Assembly (NCBI GenBank): GCA_030679805.1
Contig: JAUXST010000293.1
Span: 1-16,850 of the forward strand
DNA from: Reyranella sp.
GTDB taxonomy: Bacteria; Pseudomonadota; Alphaproteobacteria; Reyranellales; Reyranellaceae
Direction of reading: 5' to 3'
DNA length: 16,850 bases
The translations under genes were made by a program, and so were the position numbers. Below the pieces are notes generated by a model. That model was given only the letters and a program-made list of their open reading frames with translations. It did no database searches and was not told the DNA's origin. Positions 1-8,620 of this stretch are shown here, piece after piece. How positions within the stretch are numbered: the first letter of the stretch is position 1; the number at the start of each line of letters is the position of its first letter.

Positions 1-1
1 G

Positions 2-397
2 CTGGGCGCGGCCCTGGCCGAGCGCCTGCGGTCGCGCGATGTCGTGGCGCTGGTAGGCGGTCTCGGCGCCGGCAAGACCACGCTCGCCCGCGCAATCCTG
101 CGGGCGGCCGCCGGCGATCCGACGCTGGTGGTGCCCAGCCCGACCTTCACCCTGGTCGAGGTCTACGACACGCCGCGCGGCGTCTTCTGGCATTTCGATC
201 TCTACCGGCTGGAGGCGCCCGAGCAGGTCTTCGAGCTGGGCTGGGAGGAAGCGCGGGCCGACGGCATCGCGTTGGTGGAATGGGCGGAACGTTTGGGACC
301 CTTGATGCCCCGCGAGCGTCTGACCGTGACGCTGTCGATCGAGGGCGAGGGCCGGCGCGCGAGCCTTGAGGGAGATGCACGTTTTGGCGACGTCTGA
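2..397 (+). CDS. tsaE: TsaE, tRNA t6A-synthesis ATPase (5' end cut by window)
   Basis: ATPase subunit that, with TsaB, TsaC and TsaD, is needed for the N6-threonylcarbamoyladenosine modification of ANN-decoding tRNAs in the cytoplasm. The reading frame is open from base 2, so the true start lies outside the window. A GTG at 44 is internal, because the residues before it already read like the family. Of the 131 residues seen, a Walker A loop GLGAGKTT covers about 20-27, followed by the family motifs SPTFTLVE, HFDLYRL and LVEWAERL. The residue before the loop is Gly where many TsaE proteins have Asp (GDLGAGKT). Full-length TsaE is about 150-160 residues, so roughly 20 are missing. The last 23 bases overlap the start of the next gene, suggesting co-transcription. 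The identification is secure. Confidence 0.93.
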   Translation: MGAALAERLRSRDVVALVGGLGAGKTTLARAILRAAAGDPTLVVPSPTFTLVEVYDTPRGVFWHFDLYRLEAPEQVFELGWEEARADGIALVEWAERLGPLMPRERLTVTLSIEGEGRRASLEGDARFGDV

Positions 398-1388
398 ACG
401 CGATCGATCGAGGGCCGACTTCATCGCCCGCGCCGGCTGGGGCGATGCCGGCGAGCGCCTGCTGGCCGGCGATGCCTCGTTCCGCAAATACTTCAGGCTG
501 AGCCGGCCGCGCGAGTCGGCGGTCGTCATGGATGCGCCACCGCCGCAGGAGGACGTGCGGCCCTTCGTGCGGATCGGCCGGCACCTGATCGCGCTCGGCT
601 TGAGTGCGCCGCAGATCCTGGCCGAGGACCCCGAGCACGGCTTCCTGCTGCTGGAAGACCTGGGTGACGACACCTATGCCCGCGTGCTGGCAGCGGGCGG
701 CAACGAGGCCGAACTCTATGCCCGCGCCACCGACGTCCTGGTGCAGCTCTATCGCGCCGGCGACCGTGCCCTGCTGCCAGGCCTGGGTGCCTATGCCGGC
801 GACGCGCTGATCGAGGCGGCGATGCTGCTGCCGGAATGGTATCTGCCAGCCGCGACCGGCAAGCCGACACCGCAGGAGGAGACCGCCCGCTACGTCGCGG
901 CGTGGAAGGATTGCCTTGCCGCACTGCCCTCGGCACCCGAGGCCCTGCTGCTGCGCGACTACCACAAGGACAATCTCCTCTGGTTGCCGGAGCGACCCGG
1001 CGTAAAAGCCTGCGGCCTGCTCGACTTCCAGGACGCCCAACGAGGCCATCCGTCCTACGATCTGGTGTCGCTGATCGAGGACGCCCGGCGCGACGTCCCG
1101 CCCGAAGTGCACACCGCCTGCCTCGCGCGCTACATCGGCGAGACCGGGTTGGCCGACGCCGCGGGGTTCCGCACCGGGTTTGCCCTGATGGCCGCGCAGC
1201 GCCATGCGCGCATCATCGGCCTCTTCGTGCGGCTGCTGAAACGCGACGGCAAGCCCGACTACCTGCCCCATTTGCCGCGCGTGTGGCGGATGTTCGAAAG
1301 CACCCTGGAGCACGAAGCGCTGGCGCCACTGCGTGCCTGGGTCGATCGCTTGCTGCCGCCGCCGCTGCGGCGCATAGGGGCCTCATGA
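375..1388 (+). CDS. amgK: AmgK-type N-acetylmuramate/N-acetylglucosamine anomeric kinase (APH fold)
   Basis: Sugar kinase of the aminoglycoside-phosphotransferase fold, 337 residues from the ATG. In Pseudomonas and Caulobacter, AmgK phosphorylates MurNAc (and GlcNAc) at C1 in the peptidoglycan recycling route that bypasses fosfomycin-sensitive MurA. An APH-type catalytic loop RDYHKDN lies at residues 194-200 (Asp195, Asn200), followed by the metal-binding LLDFQDA with Asp217. The N-terminal GDASFRKYFRL resembles the family's nucleotide-binding start. ATG 375 is chosen. A TTG at 366 would add three residues, and no well-spaced ribosome site separates the two. The gene overlaps tsaE by 23 bases and is followed 13 bases later by murU, its pathway partner, which is the best evidence for AmgK rather than a generic phosphotransferase. 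The phosphatase MupP that completes the route is not in the window. Confidence 0.87.
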   Translation: MHVLATSERDRSRADFIARAGWGDAGERLLAGDASFRKYFRLSRPRESAVVMDAPPPQEDVRPFVRIGRHLIALGLSAPQILAEDPEHGFLLLEDLGDDTYARVLAAGGNEAELYARATDVLVQLYRAGDRALLPGLGAYAGDALIEAAMLLPEWYLPAATGKPTPQEETARYVAAWKDCLAALPSAPEALLLRDYHKDNLLWLPERPGVKACGLLDFQDAQRGHPSYDLVSLIEDARRDVPPEVHTACLARYIGETGLADAAGFRTGFALMAAQRHARIIGLFVRLLKRDGKPDYLPHLPRVWRMFESTLEHEALAPLRAWVDRLLPPPLRRIGAS

Positions 1389-1406
1389 TCCGGGAGACCT
1401 CATGAT
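1381..1406 (+). repeat. Short direct repeat CCTCATGAT around the amgK stop and murU start
   Basis: The nine bases CCTCATGAT occur at 1381-1389 and again at 1398-1406, so an ATGA sits at both the amgK end and the murU start. The first ATG (1385) opens only a six-codon frame ending in the TGA at the second copy. The second ATG (1402) is the real murU start, and its ribosome site GGGAGA at 1392-1397 lies between the copies. The repeat may be chance or a small tandem duplication at the junction. Confidence 0.5.
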
Positions 1407-2094
1407 TCGCACGGCGATGATCCTGGCGGCCGGCCGCGGTGAACGCATGCGGCCGCTGACCGATGTCACACCCAAGCCACTCATTCCCATCGCGGGCCGG
1501 TCGATGATCGAGCGGGCGATGGACCGCCTGCAGCGGCATGGCGTGCAGAACATCGTGGTCAACGTGCATCACCTCGGCGGCCAGATCGCCGACCGCCTGC
1601 AAGGGCGCGCCCGCATTATCCGCGAAGACCATCTGCTGGAAACCGGCGGCAGCGTCCGCAACGCGCTCCCCCTGCTGGGCAACGGGCCATTCTTCGTCCT
1701 GAACGGCGATGGCCTGTGGCGCGACGGGCCGGAGTCGATGCTGGGCCGCCTGCAGGCAACCTGGGATCCCCGGCGCATGGACGCGCTGCTGCTGCTGCAT
1801 CCGCTGGCCACCGCGATCGGCCGCGAGGAGAAGGACCGCGGCGACTATTATCTCGAACCCGACGGACATGCGCGCCATCGCGGCACGGCCGAAACCGCGC
1901 CCTATCTCTTCGCAAGCATCTCGGTTTGCGAGCCCAGCCTGTTCAACGGCACTGCCGAGGGGCCGTTCTCGCTGCTGAAACTCTGGAATCGCGCCGAGGC
2001 CGCCGGCCGCCTCTACGGCCTGGTGCACGACGGCGACTGGTTTCACGTCGGCACGCCGGCGGCACTGGCCCAGGCCGAACAAGTGCTGGGATGA
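1402..2094 (+). CDS. murU: MurU-type N-acetylmuramate-1-phosphate uridylyltransferase
   Basis: Nucleotidyltransferase of 230 residues that would join UTP and MurNAc-1-phosphate to give UDP-MurNAc, the step after AmgK in cell-wall recycling. The N-terminus has the pyrophosphorylase signature LAAGRGERMRPLT at 8-20, followed by the PKPL substrate loop at 24-27. A metal-binding Asp lies in LNGDG (Asp103), and HVGTP occurs near the C-terminus. Length matches the short MurU/RmlA-like class without a C-terminal beta-helix. The start at ATG 1402 has GGGAGA four bases upstream. The TGA overlaps the next ATG (ATGA at 2091-2094), so addB is probably translationally coupled. Sequence alone cannot exclude mannose-1-phosphate guanylyltransferase specificity, but adjacency to AmgK favours MurU. 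Confidence 0.87.
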   Translation: MIRTAMILAAGRGERMRPLTDVTPKPLIPIAGRSMIERAMDRLQRHGVQNIVVNVHHLGGQIADRLQGRARIIREDHLLETGGSVRNALPLLGNGPFFVLNGDGLWRDGPESMLGRLQATWDPRRMDALLLLHPLATAIGREEKDRGDYYLEPDGHARHRGTAETAPYLFASISVCEPSLFNGTAEGPFSLLKLWNRAEAAGRLYGLVHDGDWFHVGTPAALAQAEQVLG

Positions 2095-5036
2095 ACGGCG
2101 TCTTCACCATCGGCATCGACCACCGCTTCGCCGACGAGCTGGCTCGGGGCGTGCTGGCCGAGTACGGCCGCGATCCCCTCGGCTTGGCCGATGTCCTGAT
2201 CCTGGTGCCGACCCGCCGTTCGGTGCGGGCGCTGCGCGAAGCCTTTCTCCGGGCGTCGGACGGCAAGCCCACGATCCTGCCGCGGATGGCGCCACTGGGC
2301 GATGTCGACGACAGCGAATGGGATCTGTCGCCGGGTGACGACACCGCCCTTGCCCTGCCGCCCGCCATCGACTCCACGGAGCGCGAGGCGTTGCTGACGC
2401 AGCTCGTGGCGGCCTTCAGGGACGATCAGGGCCACCCCATCGCGCAATCGGCGGCGCAGGCGCTCAAACTCGCGCGCGAGCTGGGCCGCCTGCTCGACGA
2501 ACTGGCGATCGAGGGCGTGGGCTTCGACAAGCTGGCCGGTCTCGTCACCGGCAACTTCGCCGAGCACTGGCGGCGCACCCTCACCTTCCTCGACATCGTG
2601 GGCACGGCATGGCCGACGATGCTGGCCGAACGCGGACAGATCGACGCCATCGAACGCCGCAGCCGCGCCATTCGCGCCCAGGCGGCGCGCTGGCAGGCGA
2701 CGCCGCCCGCGACACCGGTGATCGCCGCCGGCTCGACCGGATCGCAACCGGCAACGCGGATGCTGCTCGGCGTCATCGCCCAATTGCCGCAGGGGGCCGT
2801 CGTCCTGCCCGGCCTCGATCGCGAGATGGACGAGGACAGCTGGCAGAAACTCGATCCCTCGCATCCCCAATTCGGCCTCCATGAACTCCTGGACACCCTG
2901 GCCGTCGAGCGGGCGGCCGTGCCCGACTGGCTTGGCGGAGGTGGCGACCGGGCGCGGCGGATGCTGGTGGCGGAGCTGATGCGGCCGGCGGAAACCAGCG
3001 AGGCCTGGTCGCGGCCCGATCCCACGGCGCTCGACCATGTCGCGCGCGTCGATTGCGCCAGCTCGCATCAGGAGGCGGTCGTGATCGCGCTGGCGCTGCG
3101 CGAGGCGCTGGATGAACCGCGCCGGACCGCCGCCCTGATCACGCCGGATCGCGAATTGGCGCGCCGCGTCACCGCCGAACTCAAGCGCTGGAACATCGAG
3201 ATCGACGACTCGGCGGGGCAGCCGCTGGTCGACACGCCACCGGCCACGCTGCTGCGCGCTCTTTGCAAAGCCGTCGACGGCGGCTTCGGTCCGGTCGACC
3301 TCCTCGCTCTTCTGAAACATCCGCTCTGCACGCTCGGCCAAGAACGTGCGGATCTGCTCGATACGGCGCGTCGGCTCGATCGCAAGTATCTGCGCGGGCT
3401 GAAGCCGGTCGCCGGGCTGGAGGCGTTGCGCGCGCGCATCGCCAACGCGAACGGCAAGGACGACGCCGATGCCAACGGCACGCTTGCCCTGATCGACCGC
3501 CTCGACGCCGCGACGTCTGGCCTCACCGTGCTGATGGCGGAGGGCGCCGCACCCGATGCTCTGCTCGATGCCACGATTGCCTCGACCGAGATGCTGTCGT
3601 CGGCCGAGGCGCTATGGCACGGCGAGGCCGGCGAAGCCTTGGCCGAAGTGCTGGCGCGACTGCGCGGGGCCTGGCGCGGCCAGCCCGGGATCGAGGGCGG
3701 CGAGTGGGCGGCCTTGCTGACCGCCATGCTTGCACCTGAATCGATTCGCCCGCGCTACGGCCGCCATCCTCGGCTCGCGATCTGGGGACCGCTCGAAGCC
3801 CGCCTGCAGCGGGCCGATCTCCTGATCCTGGGCGGCCTCAACGAGGGAAGCTGGCCACCCAGCGTCGAAACCGGCCCCTGGCTCAACCGGCCGATGCGTA
3901 CCGCCCTCGGCCTGCCGCAACCAGAACGGCGCATCGGCCTCTCGGCGCACGACTTCGTGTCGGCCTTTACGGCCGACCATGTGCTGCTGACCCGCGCCGA
4001 GCGCGAGGGTGGCGCCCCCACCGTGCCGTCGCGCTGGCTCGCCAGGCTCGACGCGCTGCTGGGCTACGACGCCAACGCTGCCGTCCCGCCACCCAAATAC
4101 ATCCAACGGGGCCGACGCTACGTCGACTGGGCCGAGGCGATCGACCGGCCCGACGCCTACAAGCCCTGGCCGCGGCCGGCACCACGGCCGCCGCTGCAGG
4201 CGCGGCCGACCCAGCTTTCGGTCTCCAGCATCGAGCAATGGCGGCGCGATCCCTACGGCCTCTATGCGCGGCGCATCCTGAACCTGAAGCGGCTCGAACC
4301 GCTGGAGGCCGAACTCGGCGCCGCCGAGCGCGGCTCCGCGCTGCACGCAGCCCTCGACGAGTTCCTGAAGCAGCATCCGTCGGGCCTGCTGCCGGGCGAT
4401 GCTGTCCGCCGCCTGGAGGCGATCGGCGAAGAGCATCTCGGCGAACTGCTGACCGCACCGGCCGAGCGCGCCTTCTGGTGGCCGCGCTTCCAGCGGCTGG
4501 CACGCTGGTTCGTGGCGCAGGAGAATAACCGGCGCGCCGCGGGGCTGCGACTCCTCGACGGTGAGACCCGAGGCACGCTCCAGGTCGGTCCGCAGTCGCG
4601 GCCGCTCACCATCACGGCCATCGCCGACCGCATCGACGAACTCGGGCCCGGCGTGTGGGAGGTGATCGACTATAAGACCGGCCGCGTGCCCACGACGCGC
4701 GAACTGGAGGGGCTGTTCGCGCCGCAGCTCCTGCTCGAGGCGGCGATGGCGGAGTCCGGCGGCTTCAGGAAGATTGATGGCAAGGCGGCCGAAGTCGTCC
4801 TCACCTATTGGCGCGCCAATGGCCTGGGCGACGGTGGCGACATCAAGGACATCAAGGGCTCTGACGAACTGGTGCCGGCGATGGTGGCGCTGGTCGGGAA
4901 GATGGCGGAGCATTTCGCCAACCCCACGACGCCCTACGTGGCGCTGCCCTGGCCCGAGTTCATCCCGCATTTCAACGACTACGAGCACCTCGAGCGGGTT
5001 GCCGAATGGTCGAGCGCGGGCGGGTTCGACGAATGA
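2091..5036 (+). CDS. addB: AddB, double-strand break repair nuclease/helicase-like subunit
   Basis: Subunit of AddAB, which resects DNA double-strand ends to load RecA. The protein has 981 residues and is of the alphaproteobacterial AddB type. The N-terminal half is an inactivated UvrD-like helicase fold (VLILVPTRRSVRALREAF near 35-52) with no Walker A motif. Near 576-590 is the conserved ILGGLNEGSWPP, and SVSSIEQW near 709-716 opens the nuclease domain. The PD-(D/E)XK nuclease core reads ADRIDEL (Asp846, Asp849) then EVIDYKTG (Glu857, Asp860, Lys862). No cysteine occurs in the nuclease half, so the iron-sulphur staple of Bacillus AddB is absent; Asp720 stands about where its first Cys would be. 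The start ATG 2091 overlaps the murU stop, and the TGA overlaps the addA ATG. The open frame runs further upstream inside murU, but only from 2091 does it read as AddB. Confidence 0.94.
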   Translation: MNGVFTIGIDHRFADELARGVLAEYGRDPLGLADVLILVPTRRSVRALREAFLRASDGKPTILPRMAPLGDVDDSEWDLSPGDDTALALPPAIDSTEREALLTQLVAAFRDDQGHPIAQSAAQALKLARELGRLLDELAIEGVGFDKLAGLVTGNFAEHWRRTLTFLDIVGTAWPTMLAERGQIDAIERRSRAIRAQAARWQATPPATPVIAAGSTGSQPATRMLLGVIAQLPQGAVVLPGLDREMDEDSWQKLDPSHPQFGLHELLDTLAVERAAVPDWLGGGGDRARRMLVAELMRPAETSEAWSRPDPTALDHVARVDCASSHQEAVVIALALREALDEPRRTAALITPDRELARRVTAELKRWNIEIDDSAGQPLVDTPPATLLRALCKAVDGGFGPVDLLALLKHPLCTLGQERADLLDTARRLDRKYLRGLKPVAGLEALRARIANANGKDDADANGTLALIDRLDAATSGLTVLMAEGAAPDALLDATIASTEMLSSAEALWHGEAGEALAEVLARLRGAWRGQPGIEGGEWAALLTAMLAPESIRPRYGRHPRLAIWGPLEARLQRADLLILGGLNEGSWPPSVETGPWLNRPMRTALGLPQPERRIGLSAHDFVSAFTADHVLLTRAEREGGAPTVPSRWLARLDALLGYDANAAVPPPKYIQRGRRYVDWAEAIDRPDAYKPWPRPAPRPPLQARPTQLSVSSIEQWRRDPYGLYARRILNLKRLEPLEAELGAAERGSALHAALDEFLKQHPSGLLPGDAVRRLEAIGEEHLGELLTAPAERAFWWPRFQRLARWFVAQENNRRAAGLRLLDGETRGTLQVGPQSRPLTITAIADRIDELGPGVWEVIDYKTGRVPTTRELEGLFAPQLLLEAAMAESGGFRKIDGKAAEVVLTYWRANGLGDGGDIKDIKGSDELVPAMVALVGKMAEHFANPTTPYVALPWPEFIPHFNDYEHLERVAEWSSAGGFDE

Positions 5037-8000
5037 GCGCGCTGCCCGATCCCGTGGCGCTGGCCAGCGCCGAACAACGCAAGGCGACGTCACCGGCGCA
5101 GTCCGCTTGGGTCGAGGCCAATGCCGGTACCGGCAAGACCAAGGTGTTGACCGATCGCGTGACCCGCCTGCTGCTGGCCGGCATCCGTCCCGAGCGCATT
5201 CTGTGTCTTACCTTCACCAAAGCCGCAGCCGCCGAGATGCGCAATCGGCTGGCCGCGCAACTTGGCCGCTGGGCCCTGGCCGAAGAAGCCGTTCTCGACG
5301 GCGAAATCCACCGGCTGATCGACCGGGCGCCGGAACCGGAAGAGCGGATCATTGCCCGTCGCCTGTTCGCGCGCGTGCTCGACGCGCCCGGCGGCATCAA
5401 CATCCTGACGATCCACGCCTTCTGCCAGGCGCTGTTGAAGCGCTTTCCGCTCGAGGCCGGCGTGGCGCCCGGCTTCGAGGTGCTGGATGAAGGCGAGGCC
5501 GGCACGATCCTGAAGCAGGCGCAGGACGAGCAGATGGCCGCCCTCGCCCGCCGCGACGCGCCGTTGTCCCTGCGCGACGCGCTGGCCGCCGTCGCCGGCC
5601 GCATCTCGATCGCCGAGTATGCCGAGCTGATGCACAAGCTGCTGGGCGAACGGGCCTGGCTGCTGGCACGCATCGCGGGCGATGGCAACCTGGCGCGCGA
5701 GCGGGTGCGGCTCGCCAAGTCCCTGGGCGTGTCGCCCGAAGCCACCACGGGCGCGCTGCTCGCGGCGGTTTGCGCCGACGGTGCCTTCGACGACAGCGGA
5801 TTGCGCCTTGCCGCGCGCGCGCTGGCCCGGGGCGAGAAGGAGAACAGGGCTTACAGCGAACTCATCCTGCAGTGGCTCGACCAACCCGAGGTCCGGCCGG
5901 CGTTGCTGGACGACTACCGGGCGGTCTTCTTCACCCAGCAGGGCAAGCCGCGCAAGAAGATCGCGGGCAAGGCCGCGGTCACGGCGATGCCGGACATCGA
6001 CGCCGTGCTGCGCACCGAAAGCGATCGGCTACAGGTGGCGCACGAGGCCATTCGCGCCGCGACGCTGATCGAACTCACCCTGGCGCTGCTCCAGCTCGGC
6101 GTCGACATCGTCGAGCGCTACGCCCGAGGCAAGCGGCGGCGGGTGGCGCTGGATTATGACGATCTGATCGTCGCCACGCGGCGCCTGCTGGAGCGCGCCG
6201 ACAGCGCCGCCTGGGTACTCTACAAGCTGGACGGCGGCATCGACCATGTCCTGGTCGACGAGGCGCAGGATACCAATCCCGACCAATGGGAGATCATCCG
6301 CCGGCTGACCGAGGAATTCTTCGTGGGCGAAGGCGCCGTCAAGCGCAACCGCACGATCTTCGCCGTCGGCGACACCAAGCAGTCGATCTTCGGCTTTCAG
6401 CGCGCCGATCCACGCAAGCTCGCCGACATGCGCATCTGGTTCGCCGAGCGAAGCGAAGCAGCGACGATGCGGTTCGAGACCGTCGATCTCATCGTGTCGT
6501 TCCGTTCGACGGCGGCCGTGCTCGACGCCGTCGACTGGGTGTTCGGCGAGGAGGCGGCAGCCCAGGGCCTCGGCGCGGCCGGCGACGTGTTGCACGTGCC
6601 GAGCCGCACCGGCCAGCCTGGCAAGGTCGAGCTGTGGCCGCTGGTGCGCGGCGAAAAGAGCACGGCCGACCTCACCGACCTCGATGCCGATCCCGGCCTG
6701 CTGGCGCCACCGCACGAACGGTTGGCGCGACTGGTCGCGCTCCATGCCAAGAGCCTGATCGGGCACGAGCGACGGGCCAGCACCGGCAAGCCACTCAATG
6801 CCGGCGACTTCATGGTGCTGGTGCGCCGGCGCAACGCTTTCGTGACGGCCCTGGTGAAGGCGCTGAAGCGCGAGGACATCGACGTAGCGGGCGTCGATCG
6901 CCTCGACCTCGGCAAGGAACTCGCGATCCAGGACCTGCTGGCGCTGGCCCGCTTCGTGCTGCTGCCGCAGGACGACCTCAATCTCGCGAGTCTCCTGAAG
7001 TCGCCGCTGATCGGCCTCGACGAAGACGCCCTGTTCGAGCTCGCCTGGGATCGGCCGGGACGCCTGTGGCGCGAAGTCCGCCGGCGCGCCAGCCAGGACC
7101 CGCGATTCGCCGCCGCCCATCAACGCCTCGCCGGCTGGCTGGCGCGCACCGATTACACGACGCCGTTCGATTTCTTCGCCTCGGCACTCGGCCCCGAAGG
7201 CGGTCGGCAACGCCTGCTGGAACGGCTGGGGCGCGAGGCCGCCGACCCGATCGACGAGCTGATGGCGCGCGCGCTGCAATACCAGCGTGCCGAGGCGGGT
7301 TCGCTCCAGGGCTTCCTGCGCTGGTTCGAGGCGGGAGGCGGCGAGATCAAGCGTGATCTCGACCAGAACCGCCGGCGCGAGGTGCGCATTCTCACCGTGC
7401 ACGCCGCCAAAGGCCTGCAGGCGCCAGTAGTCTACCTGCCCGACACCACGCGTGTGCCGCGCGACACCGAACGTCTGCTGACGGCCGCTGACGGCGACGC
7501 GCGCCTGTGGGTCGCCCGCAGCGAGGACGCCAACGAAGCCGCCCGGGCGTGGCGTGCCGAGATGCGCGCGCGCTCCCTGGACGAGCAGAATCGCCTGCTC
7601 TACGTCGCCATGACCCGCGCCGAGGATCGACTCTATATCGGCGGCTGGGTCGGGGCGCGACCGCAGGATAGCGGCTGCTGGTACGACCGGATCGCCGCCG
7701 GCCTCGACGCCAGTGTCGCCGCCGATATTTCACCCGACGCCGAACACCCACGGGGCCGCGCGGTGAAACGGCCCTTCGATTTCACCGCACTGCTCGACGT
7801 CGAGGGCTGGGAAGGCGACGGCTACGAACTGATCGGCGAGGGTCGCATTCCCGGCGGTACCCAGGAAGAATTGCCGCTGGCCGAGCCGCATTCGCTGCCG
7901 AGCTGGTCGCGCCAGGCAGCCCCCACCGAACCGGATCCGCCCACACCGCTCGCGCCCTCGCAGCCTCTGCCCGACGAGATGGCGAGCGAAAACCCGCCCT

Positions 8001-8548
8001 TCAGTCCCCTCGCCAGCGAGGAGTCCGACCGCTGGCGGCGCGGCGTGCTCATCCACGAATTGCTGCGGCATCTGCCGGCGATCGTGCCGTCGGAACGCGC
8101 TGGGGCGGCACGGCGCTTCCTCGCGCAGCCGGCCCATGGATTGACAGCCGAGACGATCGACCTTTGGGCGCGTGAGGCACTCGCCGTGACCGAAGCGCCT
8201 GCGCATGCCGCGCTGTTCGCCGAGGACTCGCGCGCCGAGGTACCCCTGATCGGCACTGTGAAGACTCCGCGCGGGACCTTCACCGTCAGCGGCCAGGTCG
8301 ACCGGCTGGCCGTCTCTGACGACGAAGTATTGATCGTCGACTACAAGACCAACCGGCCGCCGCCCGAGCATGCGTCAGGCGTGGCGCTCGCCTATCGCCG
8401 CCAGCTCGCACTTTATCGCAGCCTTCTCCAGGCGATCTATCCCGGCCGACCGGTACGGGCTTTCCTGCTGTGGACAGCAGCGCCCAGGCTGATGGAGATC
8501 GACGGAGAAACCCTAGATAAATCAATGCCTTATGCCACCACACCTTGA
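5033..8548 (+). CDS. addA: AddA, double-strand break repair helicase/nuclease
   Basis: UvrD/RecB-like superfamily 1 helicase fused to a nuclease, 1171 residues, the catalytic partner of AddB in end resection and recombination. Helicase motifs in order are: Walker A ANAGTGKT at 29-36, LTFTKAAAAEM at 59-69, Walker B LVDEAQD (Asp409, Glu410), GDTKQSIFGFQ from 446, VHAAKG at 789-794 and YVAMTRAED around Arg862. A proline-rich linker near 960-990 leads to the C-terminal PD-(D/E)XK nuclease with GQVDRL and IVDYKTN (Asp1103, Lys1105). All the key residues are present. ATG 5033 is chosen over an in-frame GTG at 5006 because it makes the ATGA overlap with addB and the protein begins there like its relatives. 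The stop codon TGA at 8546-8548 lies inside the predicted -35 box of the trxA promoter. Confidence 0.96.
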   Translation: MSALPDPVALASAEQRKATSPAQSAWVEANAGTGKTKVLTDRVTRLLLAGIRPERILCLTFTKAAAAEMRNRLAAQLGRWALAEEAVLDGEIHRLIDRAPEPEERIIARRLFARVLDAPGGINILTIHAFCQALLKRFPLEAGVAPGFEVLDEGEAGTILKQAQDEQMAALARRDAPLSLRDALAAVAGRISIAEYAELMHKLLGERAWLLARIAGDGNLARERVRLAKSLGVSPEATTGALLAAVCADGAFDDSGLRLAARALARGEKENRAYSELILQWLDQPEVRPALLDDYRAVFFTQQGKPRKKIAGKAAVTAMPDIDAVLRTESDRLQVAHEAIRAATLIELTLALLQLGVDIVERYARGKRRRVALDYDDLIVATRRLLERADSAAWVLYKLDGGIDHVLVDEAQDTNPDQWEIIRRLTEEFFVGEGAVKRNRTIFAVGDTKQSIFGFQRADPRKLADMRIWFAERSEAATMRFETVDLIVSFRSTAAVLDAVDWVFGEEAAAQGLGAAGDVLHVPSRTGQPGKVELWPLVRGEKSTADLTDLDADPGLLAPPHERLARLVALHAKSLIGHERRASTGKPLNAGDFMVLVRRRNAFVTALVKALKREDIDVAGVDRLDLGKELAIQDLLALARFVLLPQDDLNLASLLKSPLIGLDEDALFELAWDRPGRLWREVRRRASQDPRFAAAHQRLAGWLARTDYTTPFDFFASALGPEGGRQRLLERLGREAADPIDELMARALQYQRAEAGSLQGFLRWFEAGGGEIKRDLDQNRRREVRILTVHAAKGLQAPVVYLPDTTRVPRDTERLLTAADGDARLWVARSEDANEAARAWRAEMRARSLDEQNRLLYVAMTRAEDRLYIGGWVGARPQDSGCWYDRIAAGLDASVAADISPDAEHPRGRAVKRPFDFTALLDVEGWEGDGYELIGEGRIPGGTQEELPLAEPHSLPSWSRQAAPTEPDPPTPLAPSQPLPDEMASENPPFSPLASEESDRWRRGVLIHELLRHLPAIVPSERAGAARRFLAQPAHGLTAETIDLWAREALAVTEAPAHAALFAEDSRAEVPLIGTVKTPRGTFTVSGQVDRLAVSDDEVLIVDYKTNRPPPEHASGVALAYRRQLALYRSLLQAIYPGRPVRAFLLWTAAPRLMEIDGETLDKSMPYATTP

Positions 8549-8573
8549 CTCGCGCGGTCTCCGTTCCTAGCTT
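8545..8573 (+). promoter_or_regulatory. Predicted sigma-70-type promoter of trxA
   Basis: TTGACT at 8545-8550 (five of six to the -35 consensus), a spacer of exactly 17 bases, then TAGCTT at 8568-8573 (three of six to the -10 consensus). Transcription would begin near 8580, about 54 bases before trxA. The -35 box contains the addA stop codon, so the end of addA coding sequence and the promoter share bases. Housekeeping thioredoxin genes are often expressed independently, which fits. No experimental support is visible. Confidence 0.6.
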
Positions 8574-8588
8574 CTGGGCAAGGGCGGC

Positions 8589-8620
8589 GCCGGTCCATTT
8601 GACCGGCCTGTATTGTTTTT
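8589..8620 (+). promoter_or_regulatory. Hairpin plus T-rich tract in the trxA 5' leader
   Basis: A perfect 7-bp stem GCCGGTC (8589-8595) and GACCGGC (8601-8607) encloses the loop CATTT. Three bases later comes the T-rich TATTGTTTTT (8611-8620). The shape resembles an intrinsic terminator, but it lies downstream of the trxA promoter and just before the trxA ribosome site GGGAGA (8621-8626). It could end addA read-through, attenuate trxA, or simply stabilise the 5' end of the message. The tract is interrupted by G and starts late, so strong termination is uncertain. Confidence 0.45.

Noticed and set aside
375..1388. Aminoglycoside resistance phosphotransferase
   Set aside because: The fold is shared, but the adjacent MurU-type gene and the AmgK-like catalytic loop point to sugar kinase activity in cell-wall recycling.
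1716..2090. In-frame upstream extension of addB within murU
   Set aside because: The residues are low-complexity Arg/Ala/Gly, the region encodes MurU in another frame, and the ATG at 2091 forms a standard ATGA overlap.
5006..5032. GTG start nine codons upstream for addA
   Set aside because: It would overlap addB by about 30 bases with no added family residues; ATG 5033 gives the 4-base overlap seen at the other junctions.
3612..5093. Long open frame on the minus strand opposite addB (about 490 codons); similar long antisense frames at 147-1313, 2043-3341 and 6029-7402
   Set aside because: They lie opposite clearly recognised genes, their translations are rich in Arg, Gly, Gln and His without family motifs, and such frames arise routinely opposite GC-rich coding sequence.
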